Of a DNA stretch of 64,000 bases, positions 26,489-37,951 are shown in pieces; the first letter of the stretch is position 1, and the number at the start of each line of letters is the position of its first letter. The position numbers were made by a program, and so were the translations under genes. Source of the stretch: Clavibacter capsici (GTDB taxonomy: Bacteria > Actinomycetota > Actinomycetes > Actinomycetales > Microbacteriaceae); NCBI RefSeq assembly GCF_001280205.1, contig NZ_CP012573.1:806001-870000 (forward strand). The letters run 5' to 3'. The notes under the pieces are model-generated. The model was not told the origin of the DNA. It did no database searches and saw only the letters and a list, made by a program, of their open reading frames with translations.

Positions 26489-27687
26489 CCGCCAGGACGC
26501 ACGCGAGCACGCCGACCCCGAAGGCCGCGGCCGCGGGATCCTGGGCGGGCCGCAGCAGGGCCGTCCCGTCCGCCCGGGCCGCCCGCGTGCGCCGCCTGCT
26601 GCAGGACCGCGAGCTCCTCACGGCGCTGCGGCACCCGGCCGGCTGGCCCCGCGGCGTCGCCACCTGGATGACGGAGCCCGAGCACGCCACCTACAGCTTC
26701 GCCGCGCTGCGCATCACGCTCGGCGCGGTGATCCTGATGGTGCTCGTCACGTGCTTCGCCGACCGCCACTACCTCTGGGGCGTCGGATCCCGCTTCATCG
26801 ACCCCGAGGCGTCCCGCCGCGGCTGGCTCCCGGTCTTCACGGGCCTGTTCTCGAAGACCGACGCCACGCTCTTCGACCTGGCGTACCTCGCGCTCGTCGT
26901 GCTCGCCGCCCTGTTCACGCTCGGCTGGCGCACGCGCATCGTGACGCCGTTCCTCCTCCTTCTCTGGGTCGGCCTCTCGTCCAACAGCACGCTGCTCACC
27001 AACGGCGGCGACACGGTGCTGCGCCTCACCCTGTTCTTCGTCCTCTTCGCGGACCTCTCGCGGCACCTGTCGCTGGACGCGATCCGGCGCGGCCGGGGAC
27101 GCTGGGCCGGCGTTCCCGGTCGCACCCCGGGCCGCCACGTCGAGGCGGTGCGCACGCTCGTGCAGCGGATCCCGCGGTTCGTGCCCGTGCTGCTCCACAA
27201 CACCGCGCTGGTCCTCTGCGCGTACCAGATCATGCTCGTCTACGTGAACTCGGCCGTCCTGAAGCTCCAGGGGCCGGAGTGGCGCGACGGGACCGCGACC
27301 TACTACTCGCTGGTGATCGACGGCTACCGGCCCTGGCCGTGGCTGAGTGACCTGCTCGCCCAGGCGAGCGTCGGCGTGGTGCTCGCGAGCTTCCTGGCTG
27401 TCGCCTTCCAGGGCCTGTTCCCGCTGCTGATCCTGTGGCGGCCGACCCGCGTCGTCGCGCTCGTGGTGATCACGGGCATGCACGTCATGATCGGGATCCT
27501 GCTCGGGCTCTGGCCGTTCTCCCTCGCGATGATCGCCCTCGACTTCCTCTTCATCCGCGACGCCACCTGGCGCGAGGGGCTCGCGCTCGCGCGGCGCGTC
27601 CGCGGCGAGGCGGTCGCGCGTCTCCGCGCGCTGCGCGACCGCGACTCCTCCCCAGCCGACCGCGTCGAGGTCCCCGCCGAGGGCTGA
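26485..27687 (+). CDS. HTTM domain membrane protein (SdpB / vitamin K-dependent carboxylase-like)
   Basis: This 400-residue polytopic membrane protein has the HTTM fold shared by SdpB and vitamin-K-dependent gamma-carboxylases. After a basic cytoplasmic N-terminus, helix 1 begins TYSFAALRITLGAVILMVLV, and about six further helices follow. Conserved-looking loops include SSNSTLLTNGGDTVLRLTLF, and VNSAVLKLQGPEWRDGTATY lies before the last helix pairs. The start overlaps the DUF5819 gene stop by four bases. It probably forms a complex with that protein. No K/H catalytic pair can be assigned with confidence, so enzyme activity is uncertain. Confidence 0.82.
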   Translation: MTARTHASTPTPKAAAAGSWAGRSRAVPSARAARVRRLLQDRELLTALRHPAGWPRGVATWMTEPEHATYSFAALRITLGAVILMVLVTCFADRHYLWGVGSRFIDPEASRRGWLPVFTGLFSKTDATLFDLAYLALVVLAALFTLGWRTRIVTPFLLLLWVGLSSNSTLLTNGGDTVLRLTLFFVLFADLSRHLSLDAIRRGRGRWAGVPGRTPGRHVEAVRTLVQRIPRFVPVLLHNTALVLCAYQIMLVYVNSAVLKLQGPEWRDGTATYYSLVIDGYRPWPWLSDLLAQASVGVVLASFLAVAFQGLFPLLILWRPTRVVALVVITGMHVMIGILLGLWPFSLAMIALDFLFIRDATWREGLALARRVRGEAVARLRALRDRDSSPADRVEVPAEG

Positions 27688-27720
27688 CGCCCGGGCGGCG
27701 GGACGGTCGGGGGTGCCCGG

Positions 27721-27726
27721 TATCCT
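27721..27726 (+). promoter_or_regulatory. -10 box of the dnaX promoter, leaderless
   Basis: TATCCT ends seven bases before the GTG at 27734. There is no ribosome site, so dnaX mRNA probably starts at the start codon. Confidence 0.5.
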
Positions 27727-27733
27727 CGGGTTC

Positions 27734-30196
27734 GTGGTCACCGCCCTGTATCGCCGTTATCGGCCAGAGAACTTCGCCGAGCTCATCGGCCAGACGCAGG
27801 TGACGGATCCGCTGCGCACCGCCCTGCGCACCAACCGCGTCAACCACGCGTACCTCTTCAGCGGCCCGCGCGGCTGCGGCAAGACCACGTCGGCCCGCAT
27901 CCTCGCGCGCTGCCTCAACTGCGCGGAGGGCCCCACCGACACCCCGTGCGGCGTCTGCCCGAGCTGCGTGGAGCTCAGCCGCGACGGCAGCGGGTCGCTC
28001 GACGTGGTGGAGATCGACGCGGCCAGCCACAACGGCGTCGACGACGCGCGCGACATCCGCGAGCGCGCGGTCTTCGCGCCGGCGCGCGACCGCTACAAGA
28101 TCTTCATCCTCGACGAGGCGCACATGGTCACGCCGCAGGGCTTCAACGCGCTGCTGAAGATCGTGGAGGAGCCGCCGGAGCACGTGAAGTTCATCTTCGC
28201 CACCACCGAGCCCGACAAGGTCATCGGCACCATCCGCTCCCGCACGCACCACTACCCGTTCCGCCTCGTGCCGCCCGCGCAGATGCTCGACTACGTGGAG
28301 CACCTCGCGACGGAGGAGCACGTGGGTGTCGCCCCCGGCGTCCTGCCGCTCGTGGTCCGGGCCGGCGGCGGGTCGGTGCGCGACACCCTCTCCCTGCTCG
28401 ACCAGCTCATCGCCGGATCCGAGGACGAGAGCGTGGAGTACGAGCGCGCCGTCGCGCTCCTCGGCTACACGCACGCCGCCCTGCTCGACGAGGTCATCGA
28501 CGCGGTCGCCCGGCACGACGCCGCCGCCGCGTTCGCGGGGGTGGATCGCGTCATCCAGACCGGCCAGGATCCGCGCCGCTTCGTCGAGGACCTCCTCGAG
28601 CGCCTGCGCGACCTCATCATCGTGGGCGCCACGTCCGTCGAGGGCGCGGCCGCCGTGCTGCGCGGCACCCCGGAGGACGAGCTCGAGCGCATGCGCGCGC
28701 AGGCCGTCGCCTTCGGCGCCGTCGAGCTGTCGCGCGCTGCCGACGTGGTCAACGCCGCCCTCACCGAGATGACCGGCGCCACGTCGCCGCGCCTCCACCT
28801 CGAGCTCCTGGTCGCGCGCGTGCTCGTGCCCGCCAGCGACGACACGCACCGCGGCGCCCTCGCCCGCGTGGAGCGCCTCGAGCGCCGGGTCGGCGTGGCC
28901 GACGGGGGAGCGGATCCCGCGCCCGTGGCGCCCGCCGCCACGCTGGTGCCCGCTCCCGCCGCGCCGACGCCCGCGCTCGCTCCCGCCGAGGCCGCGCCGA
29001 AGGCCCCCGCTCGCGTCGAGGCCCCGGCCGACGTGGCGCGGCCCCAGCCCGCCGAGGCATCAGCCTCGCGCCCGGCCGTGCCGGAGGCGTCCGCGCCCGC
29101 CGCGCCGGCCGCTCCGTCGGCATCCGCCGCGCCCTCCGCGCCCGTCGGCCCCGTCACGTTCGAGCAGCTCCGCGACTCCTGGCCGTCGGTCGTCGAGGCC
29201 GTCGAGAAGGCCAAGCGGAGCGCGTGGCTCGTCGCCGTCACGGCCACACCCCGCGCGCTGGCCGGCGACGTGCTCACCCTGTCCTTCGTCAGCGCGAACG
29301 ACGCGGAGCGGTTCAAGGAGCGCGGCGCGCCCGGGCAGGGCGTCAGCGACATCCTGCGCACCGCCATCCTCGACGTGCTCGGCCTCCGCGTGAAGTTCAT
29401 CGCGCGCGTCGAGCCGCACGGCGGCAGCGCCGCTCCCTCGGGCGCCGCGGGCCCGCCGGGCGGCGGCTCGACCGCCCCCGCGACCGCCCCCGAGGCCTCC
29501 CGCCCGGCGTCCGCCGACGCGACGACGACGGCCAGGCCCACGACGTCCGCGGGCCCGGCGGCGTCGCGTCCCGTCGCGTCCTCCGCTCCCGCCGGCCCGT
29601 CGACCCCGGACGCCGCAGCTCCCGCCGCCCCGGCGGCGAAGACGACCCCGCCCGTGAAGACGAAGCCCGCAGGCGGCGGGTGGGCCACCGTGGCCATCCC
29701 CACGTCCGATCCCGGCGCCTCCGAGGCCCCGGCGGTCCGCGCGCCCGCCTCCCGGCCCGAGCGCACCGCGCCCACGACCTCGTCGGCCCCCGAGGCAGCC
29801 CGGACGGCTCCCGCACCGGCTACGCGCACCGCGGCCCCGAGCTCGCCCGCCCGCGGATCCTCCGTCGTCCCCGACGCGCACGTCCCCGACTTCGAGGAGC
29901 CCGAGCCCGACGAGTTCGGCCCCGCCGAGCCCGGCTGGGCCACGGGGGGCGCGTCGCCCGACTCGGCCCCGCCGGTGTCCCGACCGGCCCCCGCCCACGA
30001 GCCGCCTGCGTCCGCGTCCGCGACCGGGTCCGCGCCCCGGCCCGACGCGGCCCCCGCCGCGAAGGCCCCGCCCGCCGCCGCCCCGCAGCGCTACGGCGAG
30101 TCCGTCGTCCGCGAGATCCTCCAGGCGAGCTTCATCGAGGAGAAGCCCGTCGAGCGCAAGGCCCGCCCCACCATCCGCCCCACAGGTCAGGACTAG
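27734..30196 (+). CDS. dnaX: DNA polymerase III subunits gamma/tau
   Basis: This 820-residue clamp-loader ATPase has Walker [10 protein letters not shown] at residues 44-52, a zinc-type cysteine cluster ([19 protein letters not shown]) and Walker B FILDEAH ending at 130. The SRC-like [14 protein letters not shown] is present. Residues 1-370 are the conserved AAA+ part. The region from about 385 to 790 is Pro/Ala-rich low-complexity linker around one folded block ([20 protein letters not shown]), and the protein ends in [17 protein letters not shown]. The GTG at 27734 gives the usual [17 protein letters not shown] start. I see no slippery A/T heptamer for a gamma frameshift. recR follows after 6 bases. 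Confidence 0.96.
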   Translation: MVTALYRRYRPENFAELIGQTQVTDPLRTALRTNRVNHAYLFSGPRGCGKTTSARILARCLNCAEGPTDTPCGVCPSCVELSRDGSGSLDVVEIDAASHNGVDDARDIRERAVFAPARDRYKIFILDEAHMVTPQGFNALLKIVEEPPEHVKFIFATTEPDKVIGTIRSRTHHYPFRLVPPAQMLDYVEHLATEEHVGVAPGVLPLVVRAGGGSVRDTLSLLDQLIAGSEDESVEYERAVALLGYTHAALLDEVIDAVARHDAAAAFAGVDRVIQTGQDPRRFVEDLLERLRDLIIVGATSVEGAAAVLRGTPEDELERMRAQAVAFGAVELSRAADVVNAALTEMTGATSPRLHLELLVARVLVPASDDTHRGALARVERLERRVGVADGGADPAPVAPAATLVPAPAAPTPALAPAEAAPKAPARVEAPADVARPQPAEASASRPAVPEASAPAAPAAPSASAAPSAPVGPVTFEQLRDSWPSVVEAVEKAKRSAWLVAVTATPRALAGDVLTLSFVSANDAERFKERGAPGQGVSDILRTAILDVLGLRVKFIARVEPHGGSAAPSGAAGPPGGGSTAPATAPEASRPASADATTTARPTTSAGPAASRPVASSAPAGPSTPDAAAPAAPAAKTTPPVKTKPAGGGWATVAIPTSDPGASEAPAVRAPASRPERTAPTTSSAPEAARTAPAPATRTAAPSSPARGSSVVPDAHVPDFEEPEPDEFGPAEPGWATGGASPDSAPPVSRPAPAHEPPASASATGSAPRPDAAPAAKAPPAAAPQRYGESVVREILQASFIEEKPVERKARPTIRPTGQD

Positions 30197-30202
30197 CGCC
30201 GC

Positions 30203-30802
30203 ATGTACGAGGGAATCGTCCAGGAGCTGATCGACGAGCTCGGCCGCCTGCCGGGCATCGGCCCGAAGTCCGCCCAGCGCATCGCGTTCCACATCCTCCA
30301 GACGGAGACGTTCGACGTCTCGCGCCTCGCCGAGGTGCTCACCGTGGTGCGCGACAAGGTCCGCTTCTGCGCCATCTGCGGCAACGTCAGCGAGGAGGAG
30401 ACCTGCGGCATCTGCCGGGATCCCCGCCGCAGCCCCGCCACCATCTGCGTGGTCGAGGAGGCCAAGGACGTCGTCGCCATCGAGCGCACCCGCGAGTTCC
30501 GCGGGCTCTACCATGTCCTCGGCGGGGCCATCAGCCCCATCGACGGCATCGGACCGGACGACCTCCGCATCCGCCAGCTCATGCAGCGCCTCGCCGACGC
30601 CACGGTCACCGAGGTCATCATCGCCACGGATCCGAACCTGGAGGGCGAGGCGACCGCCACCTACCTCTCGCGGCTGCTCTCCACCTTCGACATCCGCGTC
30701 ACGCGCCTCGCCTCCGGCCTCCCCGTCGGCGGCGACCTCGAGTACGCCGACGAGGTCACCCTCGGCCGCGCCTTCGAGGGCCGGCGCCTCGTGGGGGAGT
30801 GA
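30203..30802 (+). CDS. recR: Recombination protein RecR
   Basis: This 199-residue DNA repair protein works with RecO and RecF to load RecA at gaps. It opens with an HhH region ([20 protein letters not shown]), followed by the four-cysteine zinc finger [16 protein letters not shown] and a Toprim domain starting [15 protein letters not shown]. The C-terminal [17 protein letters not shown] is the typical Walker-B-like tail. Length is normal. It sits directly behind dnaX, the order found in very many bacteria, and probably shares its promoter. Confidence 0.98.
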   Translation: MYEGIVQELIDELGRLPGIGPKSAQRIAFHILQTETFDVSRLAEVLTVVRDKVRFCAICGNVSEEETCGICRDPRRSPATICVVEEAKDVVAIERTREFRGLYHVLGGAISPIDGIGPDDLRIRQLMQRLADATVTEVIIATDPNLEGEATATYLSRLLSTFDIRVTRLASGLPVGGDLEYADEVTLGRAFEGRRLVGE

Positions 30803-30845
30803 CCCGCACCCCGCGTCATGCGGCGGATCCGCGGAAGCCGCCCCC

Positions 30846-30851
30846 ATATGA
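30846..30851 (+). promoter_or_regulatory. -10 box upstream of lysC
   Basis: TATGAT lies 46 bases before the lysC GTG, leaving a leader of about 40 bases with a CAGGAG ribosome site. No clear -35 box is visible. Confidence 0.35.
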
Positions 30852-30857
30852 TCGTGA

Positions 30858-33290
<2,433 letters not shown>

Positions 33291-33364
33291 CCCCTCCCCA
33301 TGCCCGGCGCGTGAGGGTGCCCGTACCACTCCTCGCGGCCCGGAGGGGCTCCGAGGACCGGGCG

Positions 33365-33370
33365 TACACT
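33365..33370 (+). promoter_or_regulatory. -10 box of the mqo promoter, leaderless
   Basis: TACACT ends six bases before the mqo GTG at 33377, and there is no Shine-Dalgarno sequence between. Confidence 0.55.
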
Positions 33371-33376
33371 GGGCCG

Positions 33377-34855
33377 GTGAGCGATACAGCGGAACCGGTA
33401 GACGTCGTCCTCGTCGGCGGGGGCATCATGAGCGCCACGCTCGGCACCCTCATCAAGCAGCTCGAACCCGACTGGACCATCCAGATCTTCGAGCGCCTCG
33501 GCGAGGTCGCGATGGAGTCGAGCAACCCGTGGAACAACGCGGGCACGGGTCACGCGGCCCTCTGCGAGCTGAACTACACGCCGGAGAAGGACGGGAGGAT
33601 CGACATCGGGTCCGCGACCCGCATCAACGAGCAGTTCCAGCTCTCCCGCCAGTTCTGGGCCCACCTCGTCACGGCCGGTGCCGTGCCGGAGCCCAAGGAG
33701 TTCATCAACCCCACCCCGCACATGACCTTCGTGCGCGGCGAGGAGAACGTCGCGTACTTGCGCCGTCGCTTCGACGCCATGCGCGTGCACCCGCTCTTCG
33801 AGGCCATGGAGTACTCGGAGGACCCCGCGGTCATCCACTCGTGGGCCCCGCTCCTCGTGCTCCAGCGCGAGAAGGACGAGGTCATCGCGGCGACCCGCTT
33901 CGAGGGCGGCACCGACGTCGACTTCGGGGCCCTCACCAACAAGCTGATCGACTACCTCACCGAGCACGGCGCCGCCCTGCACCTCAACCACGAGGTCCGC
34001 GGCCTGTCGAAGAACGCGGACGGCAGCTGGCACCTCCGCATCCGCAACGACGTCGGCCGGTCGACCGTGCACGTGGATGCGAAGTTCGTCTTCATCGGTG
34101 CGGGCGGCGGCGCGCTGCACCTCCTGCAGAAGTCGGGCATCCCCGAGATCAAGGGCTTCGGCGGCTTCCCCATCAGCGGCGAGTGGTTCCGCACGGACGA
34201 CCCCGAGATCGTCGCGAGGCACCGGGCGAAGGTCTACGGCAAGGCGGCCATCGGATCCCCGCCCATGTCGGTGCCGCACCTCGACACGCGCGTGGTGGGA
34301 GGCGAGACCTCGCTCCTGTTCGGCCCCTACGCCGGCTTCAGCCCGCGCTTCCTCAAGAAGGGCTCGCTGCTCGACCTGTTCACGTCGATCCGCCCGCACA
34401 ACATCATCCCGATGCTCGCGGTCGCGAAGGACAACCTGAGCCTCATCAAGTACCTCGTCAGCCAGCTCATCGCCTCCAAGGAGACGAAGTTCGACTCGCT
34501 GCGCGAGTTCATGCCCACGGCCGACCCGAAGGACTGGTACCAGGTCACGGCCGGCCAGCGCGTGCAGGTCATGAAGAAGGACGCGGAGAAGGGCGGCGTG
34601 CTGCAGTTCGGCACGGAGGTCGTCGCGGCGGCCGACGGCAGCATCGCGGGCCTCCTCGGCGCCTCGCCGGGAGCGTCCACGGCCGTCCCGATCATGCTCG
34701 ACGTCCTCGGTCGCTGCTTCCCCGACCGCATCGCGGGGTGGAAGAAGCCGCTCACGCGGATGATCCCCAACTACGGCACACTCGTCGCCTCCGACCCGAA
34801 GAAGACGCCGAAGATCATCCAGGAGACCGCCGAGGTCCTCGAGCTCCAGCACTGA
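33377..34855 (+). CDS. mqo: Malate:quinone oxidoreductase
   Basis: This 492-residue peripheral membrane flavoprotein oxidises malate to oxaloacetate and passes electrons to the quinone pool. The FAD motif is [20 protein letters not shown]. The family hallmark [20 protein letters not shown] follows at about residues 50-70, and [19 protein letters not shown] and [10 protein letters not shown] lie centrally. The C-terminal half ends with MIPNYGTLV. The longer open frame upstream is out of keeping with the family, so the GTG at 33377 is taken as the start. A hairpin follows the stop. Confidence 0.97.
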   Translation: MSDTAEPVDVVLVGGGIMSATLGTLIKQLEPDWTIQIFERLGEVAMESSNPWNNAGTGHAALCELNYTPEKDGRIDIGSATRINEQFQLSRQFWAHLVTAGAVPEPKEFINPTPHMTFVRGEENVAYLRRRFDAMRVHPLFEAMEYSEDPAVIHSWAPLLVLQREKDEVIAATRFEGGTDVDFGALTNKLIDYLTEHGAALHLNHEVRGLSKNADGSWHLRIRNDVGRSTVHVDAKFVFIGAGGGALHLLQKSGIPEIKGFGGFPISGEWFRTDDPEIVARHRAKVYGKAAIGSPPMSVPHLDTRVVGGETSLLFGPYAGFSPRFLKKGSLLDLFTSIRPHNIIPMLAVAKDNLSLIKYLVSQLIASKETKFDSLREFMPTADPKDWYQVTAGQRVQVMKKDAEKGGVLQFGTEVVAAADGSIAGLLGASPGASTAVPIMLDVLGRCFPDRIAGWKKPLTRMIPNYGTLVASDPKKTPKIIQETAEVLELQH

Positions 34856-34862
34856 CGATCCG

Positions 34863-34887
34863 GGTGGCCGCGGAATCCGCGGCCACC
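34863..34887 (+). terminator. Terminator of mqo
   Basis: The 11-bp stem GGTGGCCGCGG/CCGCGGCCACC with a three-base loop lies seven bases after the mqo stop. Confidence 0.7.
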
Positions 34888-34901
34888 GGGTGGCTGGGCG
34901 T

Positions 34902-34917
34902 TCGAATGTGTGTTCGA
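34902..34917. promoter_or_regulatory. SOS box (LexA operator)
   Basis: TCGAAT-GTGT-GTTCGA matches the mycobacterial-type SOS consensus TCGAAC-N4-GTTCGA at 11 of the 12 specified positions. It lies 8 bases upstream of the radical SAM start codon, in an otherwise GC-rich stretch just after the mqo terminator. Confidence 0.75.
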
Positions 34918-34925
34918 ATGGGCGC

Positions 34926-36103
34926 ATGAGATGGAGCGCACAGAGGCTGTCCGACGCGAGCGCCGACGCGCTGCCCGGGCTGGCCCGACTCAGCAACCTG
35001 GTGCAGAGCGTCCGCACCCCCGAGTTCCAGGGCGTCACGTTCCACGAGGTGCTCGCGAAGTCGGCGCTCAACCGGGTGCCGGGGGAGTCGAAGGTCATGC
35101 CGTACGGCTGGACCATCAACCCCTACCGCGGGTGCACCCACGCCTGCGTCTACTGCTTCGCGCGGCCGACGCACGCGTACCTCGACCTCGACGGCGGCCG
35201 CGACTTCGACGACCAGATCGTCGTGAAGGTCAACGTCGCCGAGGTGCTCGCGCGCGAGCTCGCGAAGCCCACGTGGACCCATGACGCGGTCGCCCTCGGC
35301 ACCAACACCGACCCGTACCAGAGGGCCGAGGGCCGCTACGCCCTCATGCCGGGCATCATCGCGGCGCTCGCGTCCTCGGGCACGCCGCTGTCGATCCTCA
35401 CGAAGGGAACCCTCCTCCGCCGCGACCTCCCGCTGCTGCAGGAGGCGTCGGGCAGCGTGCCGGTCGACCTCGCCATGAGCATCGCCGTCCTCGACGACGA
35501 CCTCCAGCAGTCGGTGGAGCCGGGCACGCCCACCACCGCGGCGCGCCTGGCCACCGTCACGGCCATCCGCGAGGCGGGCCTCGACTGCACCGTCTTCATG
35601 ATGCCGATCCTGCCGATGCTCACCGACTCGGTCGAGCACCTCGACCACGCCCTCGCGCGCATCCGCGAGGCCGGCGGCACCCGCGTCCTCTACTCCGCGC
35701 TCTACCTCAAGCCGGGCGTCAAGGAGTGGTACCTCGAGTGGCTCGAGCGCGAGCGCCCGGAGCTGGTGGGCCGCTACCTCGACCTCTACGCGCGCGGCGC
35801 GTACGCCCCGCAGGCGTACCGGTCGTGGTTGAAGGCGCGCATGGATCCGCTGGTCCGGCGGCACGGGCTCGGCGGCGGCCGGGTGGATCCGCGCACCGGC
35901 GGCGTCCTCTCCCGCGCGGACCTGCCCGGGGTCGAGGGCGTCCCCCGGCCGGCCGGGCCCGCCCCGGCTGGAGCCAGGAGGGCGCCGAGAGCCGCGCGGT
36001 CACGAGCCGCGGTCGCGGCAGCTGGACGCAGGCGCCCGCGCCGGGCCCGCTGGTCGCCGCGGCCCTGCCCGCGGGCCCGGCGACGCAGGCGACGCTCTTC
36101 TGA
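34926..36103 (+). pseudogene. Rv2578c-like radical SAM protein (SplB-related) with a 3' frameshift
   Basis: The N-terminal 320 residues are an intact radical SAM enzyme of the Rv2578c/spore-photoproduct-lyase-like group. The cluster motif is GCTHACVYCFARPTHAYL (CxxxCxxC), preceded by MPYGWTINPYRG, and later segments include LGTNTDPYQRAEG and SILTKGTLLRRD. From about 35940 the coding signal moves from the starting frame to another: the first frame runs on as Arg/Ala-rich sequence into the next gene, whereas the other frame reads GWSQEGAESRAVTSRGRGSW and ends ATQATLF at 36103. A one-base loss in the C5 run at 35942 or the nearby G run would explain it. The enzyme core is untouched, so it may still work. 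Confidence 0.8.
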
Positions 36104-36181
36104 CCTGTCCCGGATCCCGCCGGCCCGGGTGCCCGGTTGTCCGCGCACGCCCCGGGACGCGGGTGGCGGGGAGCGCCTGGC

Positions 36182-36187
36182 TACAGT
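36182..36187 (+). promoter_or_regulatory. -10 box of a leaderless promoter
   Basis: TACAGT ends six bases before the ATG at 36194. There is no ribosome site. Confidence 0.5.
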
Positions 36188-36193
36188 GCTGAC

Positions 36194-36901
36194 ATGGCCA
36201 CCCTGCGCGACCCCGGGGCGGGCTCGCGCGGCGTCCCCCGGCGCCAGGATCCGCGGCCCGTGCGCGTCGGCGTGCTCATGGGCCAGGAGTCCGCGTTGGA
36301 CGAGGTCTGCGCGATCCTCCGGGCCCGGGCGCCGGAGATCGACGTCGTGGTGAGCACCACGGGCTGGCTGCAGCTCGTCCGCTCCCCGCGCTTCCCGACC
36401 GACGTCGTCGTCATCGACCACGACCTGCCGGACCCGGTGAGCATCGAGGGCCGGATCCGGTCGTGCCGTGCCGCCGGCGCGACCGTGGTCGTCCTCTCGC
36501 GCTCCGCCGCCGAGGCCGTCCGGCGTCGCGTGCTCGACGCGGGCGCGGCCGCCCTGGTGGCGGGACAGGTGCCGGCGGGGGACATCGTCGCCGCGGTCCG
36601 CGGGGTCGCGGCCGGCACGCATCCGGATCCGCGCCGGGCGGAGGCCGGGGCCGACGACCGGGCGGCGGAGGTCCCGCGGACGTACGAGAGCCCGCGCCTC
36701 AGCCAGGGCGAGGAGCAGGCGCTCCGCCTCTACGTCACGGGCCGGTCGACGCAGGCCGTCGCCCAGGTGATGAACGTGCAGTACGAGACGGCGAAGACCT
36801 ACCTGCGTCGCGTCCGCGCGAAGTACCGCCTGGTCGGGCGCGTGGCCGGACGCCGGGCCGACCTGATCGAGAGGGCCGCCGAGGACGGCTACCTTCGGTA
36901 G
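36194..36901 (+). CDS. LuxR-type DNA-binding response-regulator-like protein
   Basis: This 235-residue cytoplasmic protein has a receiver-like N-terminal half (about residues 25-135: VRVGVLMGQESALDEVCAIL; VVVIDHDLPD) and a C-terminal LuxR-type helix-turn-helix at about 165-225 (LSQGEEQALRLYVTGRSTQA; YETAKTYLRRVRAKYRLVGR). The acceptor aspartate may be the D of DHDLPD, but the receiver lacks a clear acidic pair, so it may be phosphorylation independent. No histidine kinase gene is near. The tdk start codon directly abuts its stop. Confidence 0.85.
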   Translation: MATLRDPGAGSRGVPRRQDPRPVRVGVLMGQESALDEVCAILRARAPEIDVVVSTTGWLQLVRSPRFPTDVVVIDHDLPDPVSIEGRIRSCRAAGATVVVLSRSAAEAVRRRVLDAGAAALVAGQVPAGDIVAAVRGVAAGTHPDPRRAEAGADDRAAEVPRTYESPRLSQGEEQALRLYVTGRSTQAVAQVMNVQYETAKTYLRRVRAKYRLVGRVAGRRADLIERAAEDGYLR

Positions 36902-37576
36902 ATGGCCAAGCTCTACTTCCGTTTCGGCGCGATGAACAGCGGCAAGAGCACGTCGATGCTCCAGGCCGCCTACAACTACGAGGAGCGTGGGCAGCACGTG
37001 CTGCTCACGAAGCCCATGATCGACACCAAGGGCGACCGCGACATCGTCTCGCGCCTCGGCGTGCGCCGTCCCGTCGACTTCCTGCTCGAGCCGGAGGCCG
37101 ACGTCTGGCAGGAGTTCGGGATCCACCGCGAGCGCGTCCTGCAGGACCAGGGCGGCCCCACGGCGTGCCTCCTCGTGGACGAGGCGCAGTTCCTCCGCGA
37201 GTCCCAGGTCGACGACCTGCTGCGCATCGCGATCCTCCAGGACGTGCCGGTCATCGCCTACGGGATCCGCACGGACTTCCAGACGGTCGCGTTCCCCGGC
37301 AGCAGGCGCCTGCTGGAGATCGCGCACAGCCTCGAGGAGATGAAGACCATCTGCCGCTGCGGGCGCAAGGCCGTGTTCAACGCGCGCCAGGTCGGCGACC
37401 GGTTCATCTTCGACGGGGACCAGGTCGCGATCGACGGCGCGGACGTCACGTACATGTCGCTGTGCGGCGCGTGCTACCTCGCGGAGAGCGGGGGAGCGCT
37501 CTCGAGCGGGCGCCCCGTGGAGACGGGCGCGTCGGCATTCGGCTACCCCGCGGGACCGGACGCCGACTTCGCCTGA
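36902..37576 (+). CDS. tdk: Thymidine kinase
   Basis: This 224-residue salvage enzyme phosphorylates thymidine. Walker A is GAMNSGKST at residues 9-17, the catalytic base is E94 in LLVDEAQFL, and AYGIRTDFQ is the substrate lasso region. Zinc ligands are in CRCGRKA and CGACY. The ATG at 36902 starts on the base after the upstream stop codon, so expression depends on the LuxR-type gene transcript. The type II fold and length are standard. Confidence 0.97.
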   Translation: MAKLYFRFGAMNSGKSTSMLQAAYNYEERGQHVLLTKPMIDTKGDRDIVSRLGVRRPVDFLLEPEADVWQEFGIHRERVLQDQGGPTACLLVDEAQFLRESQVDDLLRIAILQDVPVIAYGIRTDFQTVAFPGSRRLLEIAHSLEEMKTICRCGRKAVFNARQVGDRFIFDGDQVAIDGADVTYMSLCGACYLAESGGALSSGRPVETGASAFGYPAGPDADFA

Positions 37577-37624
37577 CCGGCCGACCACCGAACGGCGGAC
37601 GCGACGCGCCCGGCCCGCCGGGCG

Positions 37625-37717
37625 TCAGTCGCGCAGGAAGCGGAGCCCCCAGGCGGTGAGCGCGCCCATGATCACCAGCGTGACGAGCGGGATGAGGGCG
37701 ACGCAGACGTCGGGCAT
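37625..37717 (-). CDS. Small membrane protein, 30 residues
   Basis: A short minus-strand frame encodes MPDVCVALIPLVTLVIMGAL followed by TAWGLRFLRD: one hydrophobic helix with a basic C-terminal end. The ATG is preceded at a suitable distance by GGACAGGA, and the stop is 48 bp from the tdk stop, tail to tail. I do not recognise it; size and shape resemble regulatory or structural microproteins. The case rests only on the ribosome site and the clean transmembrane segment. Confidence 0.45.
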   Translation of the reverse strand: MPDVCVALIPLVTLVIMGALTAWGLRFLRD

Positions 37718-37951
37718 CGGGGTCCTGTCCTTCTCTCCGGGTGAGCGTCCGGCAGGCGCGTGCGGGGGCGGTGGGCAGCCGTTCCCGCATTCACGCTAGC
37801 CCGTGCGCGAGGGCACGGTCCCGCCCCAGAAGCTGGGGCGTCGTCCGCGGGACGTCCATCCCCGCGCCGGAGGACGGGAGCGGGTCCGGGTCTGTGGGAG
37901 CATGGGCACGAGCGCCGCTGGGGGGCGCTCCATCGACGAGGGGGATCGCCT

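Noticed and set aside
27734-30196. Programmed frameshift in dnaX to make a gamma subunit
   Set aside because: I find no A- or T-rich slippery heptamer with a following hairpin at the end of the conserved part.
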